Assembly: GCA_019416685.1 (NCBI GenBank)
Contig: DXWV01000044.1
Span: 1 to 64,000 of the forward strand
Origin: Bacteroides sp.
GTDB taxonomy: Bacteria; Bacteroidota; Bacteroidia; Bacteroidales; Bacteroidaceae
Direction: 5' to 3'
DNA length: 64,000 nucleotides
The number at the start of each line of letters is the position of its first letter. Positions within the stretch are counted from its first letter, which is position 1. Of the stretch, positions 62,631 through 64,000 are shown piece by piece. The notes under the pieces were generated by a model. It was not told where the DNA came from, did not search any database, and saw nothing but the letters and a program-made list of their open reading frames with translations. The translations under genes and the position numbers were made by a program.

Positions 62631-63521
62631 TTACTTCTTTAACGTGTCGAAGATTTCCATGATACGTTCCAGATCTTCTTCATTATTGAAGGGGATGCTG
62701 ATTTTACCTTTTCCTTTTTCAGAGCAGGTTAACTGTACCTTAGTATTGAAGAATCCCGAAAGATGTTGCTTTAGCATATTGAATTCTTCCGGTAGTTTGG
62801 AACGCTTTGGTGTGATTTTGCGTGTTCCGCTTTTTACGGTTTCTCCTTCGCTCAGTGATTTTACAATTTCTTCTACTTTGCGTACGGAGTAATCGTGCTC
62901 CAATATTTCTTCGAATATTTTTACTTGTAGTTTAGGGTCTCCCAATGTGATTAATGCACGGGCATGTCCCATATCAATTTGTTTGTTTTGCAATGCCATT
63001 TGAATGGGTGCCGGTAATTTCAACAAGCGCAAATAGTTGGCAATAGTAGTACGTTTCTTACCTACTCGTTCACTGAGACGTTCCTGAGTCAATTCATATT
63101 GTTCCAACAAATGTTGATAGGCAAGGGCTATTTCTACTGCGTTAAGATCTTCACGCTGAATATTTTCAATCAGCGCCATTTCCATTACGTTTTCATCATC
63201 GGCTGTGCGGATATAGGCTGGAATTGTTTTTAACCCCGCTTTAAGTGAGGCTCTGTAACGGCGTTCTCCAGCTATAATCTGATATTCATCCTCTGTAAGC
63301 TTACGCAATGTGATAGGTTGGATAATACCGATTTCAGAGATAGAATCTGCCAGTTCCTGCAATGCCGTTTCGTCAAATTCCCGACGTGGCTGATTAGGAT
63401 TAACTGAGATTTGTGACAACTCTATCTCATTAATAGACGAAGAACCTTCGGTCTTTACTTCATCCATTGAAAGCAGAGCGTCTAGCCCGCGGCCTAATGC
63501 ATTTCTTCTTTGTGTTGCCAT
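62631..63521 (-). CDS. parB: ParB/Spo0J-family partition protein
   Basis: The 296-residue DNA-binding CTPase loads at parS sites for chromosome segregation. Its segments include GERRYRAS, ENIQREDLNAVE and the helix-turn-helix LTQERLSERVGKKRTTIANYLRLL. The C-terminus carries dimerisation helices. It lies 9 bases after parA. No parS site was recognised in the window. Confidence 0.94.
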   Translation of the reverse strand: MATQRRNALGRGLDALLSMDEVKTEGSSSINEIELSQISVNPNQPRREFDETALQELADSISEIGIIQPITLRKLTEDEYQIIAGERRYRASLKAGLKTIPAYIRTADDENVMEMALIENIQREDLNAVEIALAYQHLLEQYELTQERLSERVGKKRTTIANYLRLLKLPAPIQMALQNKQIDMGHARALITLGDPKLQVKIFEEILEHDYSVRKVEEIVKSLSEGETVKSGTRKITPKRSKLPEEFNMLKQHLSGFFNTKVQLTCSEKGKGKISIPFNNEEDLERIMEIFDTLKK

Positions 63522-63530
63522 ATACCTCGT

Positions 63531-64000
63531 TTATTTACTATTTCTATTGATAATTTCTTGTGCTAATGCCATATGATTTTTGGCTCCGGTTGATTCTGCA
63601 TCATATAAGATGGTTGGTATACCGTAACTGGGGGCCTCACTTAGTTTGACATTACGTTGTACTACAGTCTTGAATACCAATTCCTGGAAATGGCGTTTTA
63701 CCTCATCATAGATCTGATTGGCCTGACGCAGGCGTGAGTCATACATTGTTAGTAAGAATCCTTCTATTTCCAATGCGGGATTAAGTTTGGATTTTATAAT
63801 TTTGATGGTATTCAATAATTTACTGATCCCTTCGAGAGCAAAGTATTCGGCTTGTACAGGGATGATTACAGAATCGGCAGCGGTCAGTGCGTTAATAGTG
63901 ATGAGTCCCAGCGAAGGCGAACAGTCTATTAATATATAATCATATTCTTCCTTCAAAGGAGTTAATACTTCTTTCAATATCTTTTCGCGGTTCTTCAGGT
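63531..64000 (-). CDS. parA: ParA/Soj-family ATPase (partial)
   Basis: The 3' part of the gene (156 codons including stop) runs off the window. Visible are DYILIDCSPSLGLITINALTAAD (Walker B region) and the PVQAEYFALEGISKLLNTI segment typical of chromosomal ParA. The P-loop lies beyond the edge. It is the upstream partner of parB. Confidence 0.93.
   Translation of the reverse strand, partial: LKNREKILKEVLTPLKEEYDYILIDCSPSLGLITINALTAADSVIIPVQAEYFALEGISKLLNTIKIIKSKLNPALEIEGFLLTMYDSRLRQANQIYDEVKRHFQELVFKTVVQRNVKLSEAPSYGIPTILYDAESTGAKNHMALAQEIINRNSK

Overview
The window looks like chromosomal DNA of a Bacteroides-group bacterium. Promoters repeatedly match the Bacteroidetes sigma pattern (TTG, about 20 bases, TAnnTTTG) with weak Shine-Dalgarno sites. 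The genes are typical Bacteroidales families: GH92 alpha-mannosidase, TonB-dependent receptors, PorX/PorW, and DUF4625, DUF4834, DUF5683 and DUF3822 proteins. There is no rRNA, transposase, phage block or CRISPR array. One intact tRNA (Pro, GGG) is present.

Layout. 1-4.8 kb: a repeat-rich gene-free stretch, a secreted beta-helix protein with a type IX-style C-terminal domain, a MATE exporter and a TPR protein. 4.8-8.9 kb: birA/mmcQ/yraN, a ribbon-helix-helix-like gene with tadA, and the phosphatidylethanolamine pair psd-pssA. 9.0-13.6 kb: dnaE, trxA and an acidic protein. 13.7-21.1 kb: an RDD protein divergent from a six-gene SpoIIM/DUF4129/DUF4350/MoxR/DUF58 membrane operon. 21.3-29.5 kb (minus strand): aroA, a Cys-motif membrane protein, a metal ABC permease, porW, porX, tsaE and an Imm17-like gene. 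29.7-32.8 kb: a His-rich metal-type TonB receptor operon behind two dyads. 32.8-34.7 kb: tRNA-Pro, a higBA toxin-antitoxin pair and a broken second tRNA. 34.9-38.5 kb: an AraC regulator overlapping a sensor kinase. 38.6-48.8 kb: aroB, an outer-membrane barrel, cardiolipin synthase, rsmD/DUF3822, a pilin-like protein and a RecD-like helicase. 48.9-53.8 kb: two tandem lipoproteins, an intact GH92 enzyme and the wreck of a second GH92 gene joined to a FecR-like tail. 53.9-64 kb: alaS, an M23 peptidase with a MerR regulator, the (p)ppGpp enzyme, and parA-parB-DUF5683-mltD.

Most genes are ordinary core or near-core genes. The unusual layer is the repeats. Four intergenic arrays (356-434, 21180-21251, 43308-43386, 45053-45126) each hold four short palindromic motifs at an exact 22- or 23-base period, and they use three different motif families. 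A second family of roughly 30-base palindromic elements sits beside the stop codons of porX and porW and twice in frame inside porW. The porW signal-peptide region is itself built on an inverted repeat of 8-base units. These arrays, the repeat-colonised porW, the tRNA/higBA island and the split AraC-kinase pair are the parts most worth following up.
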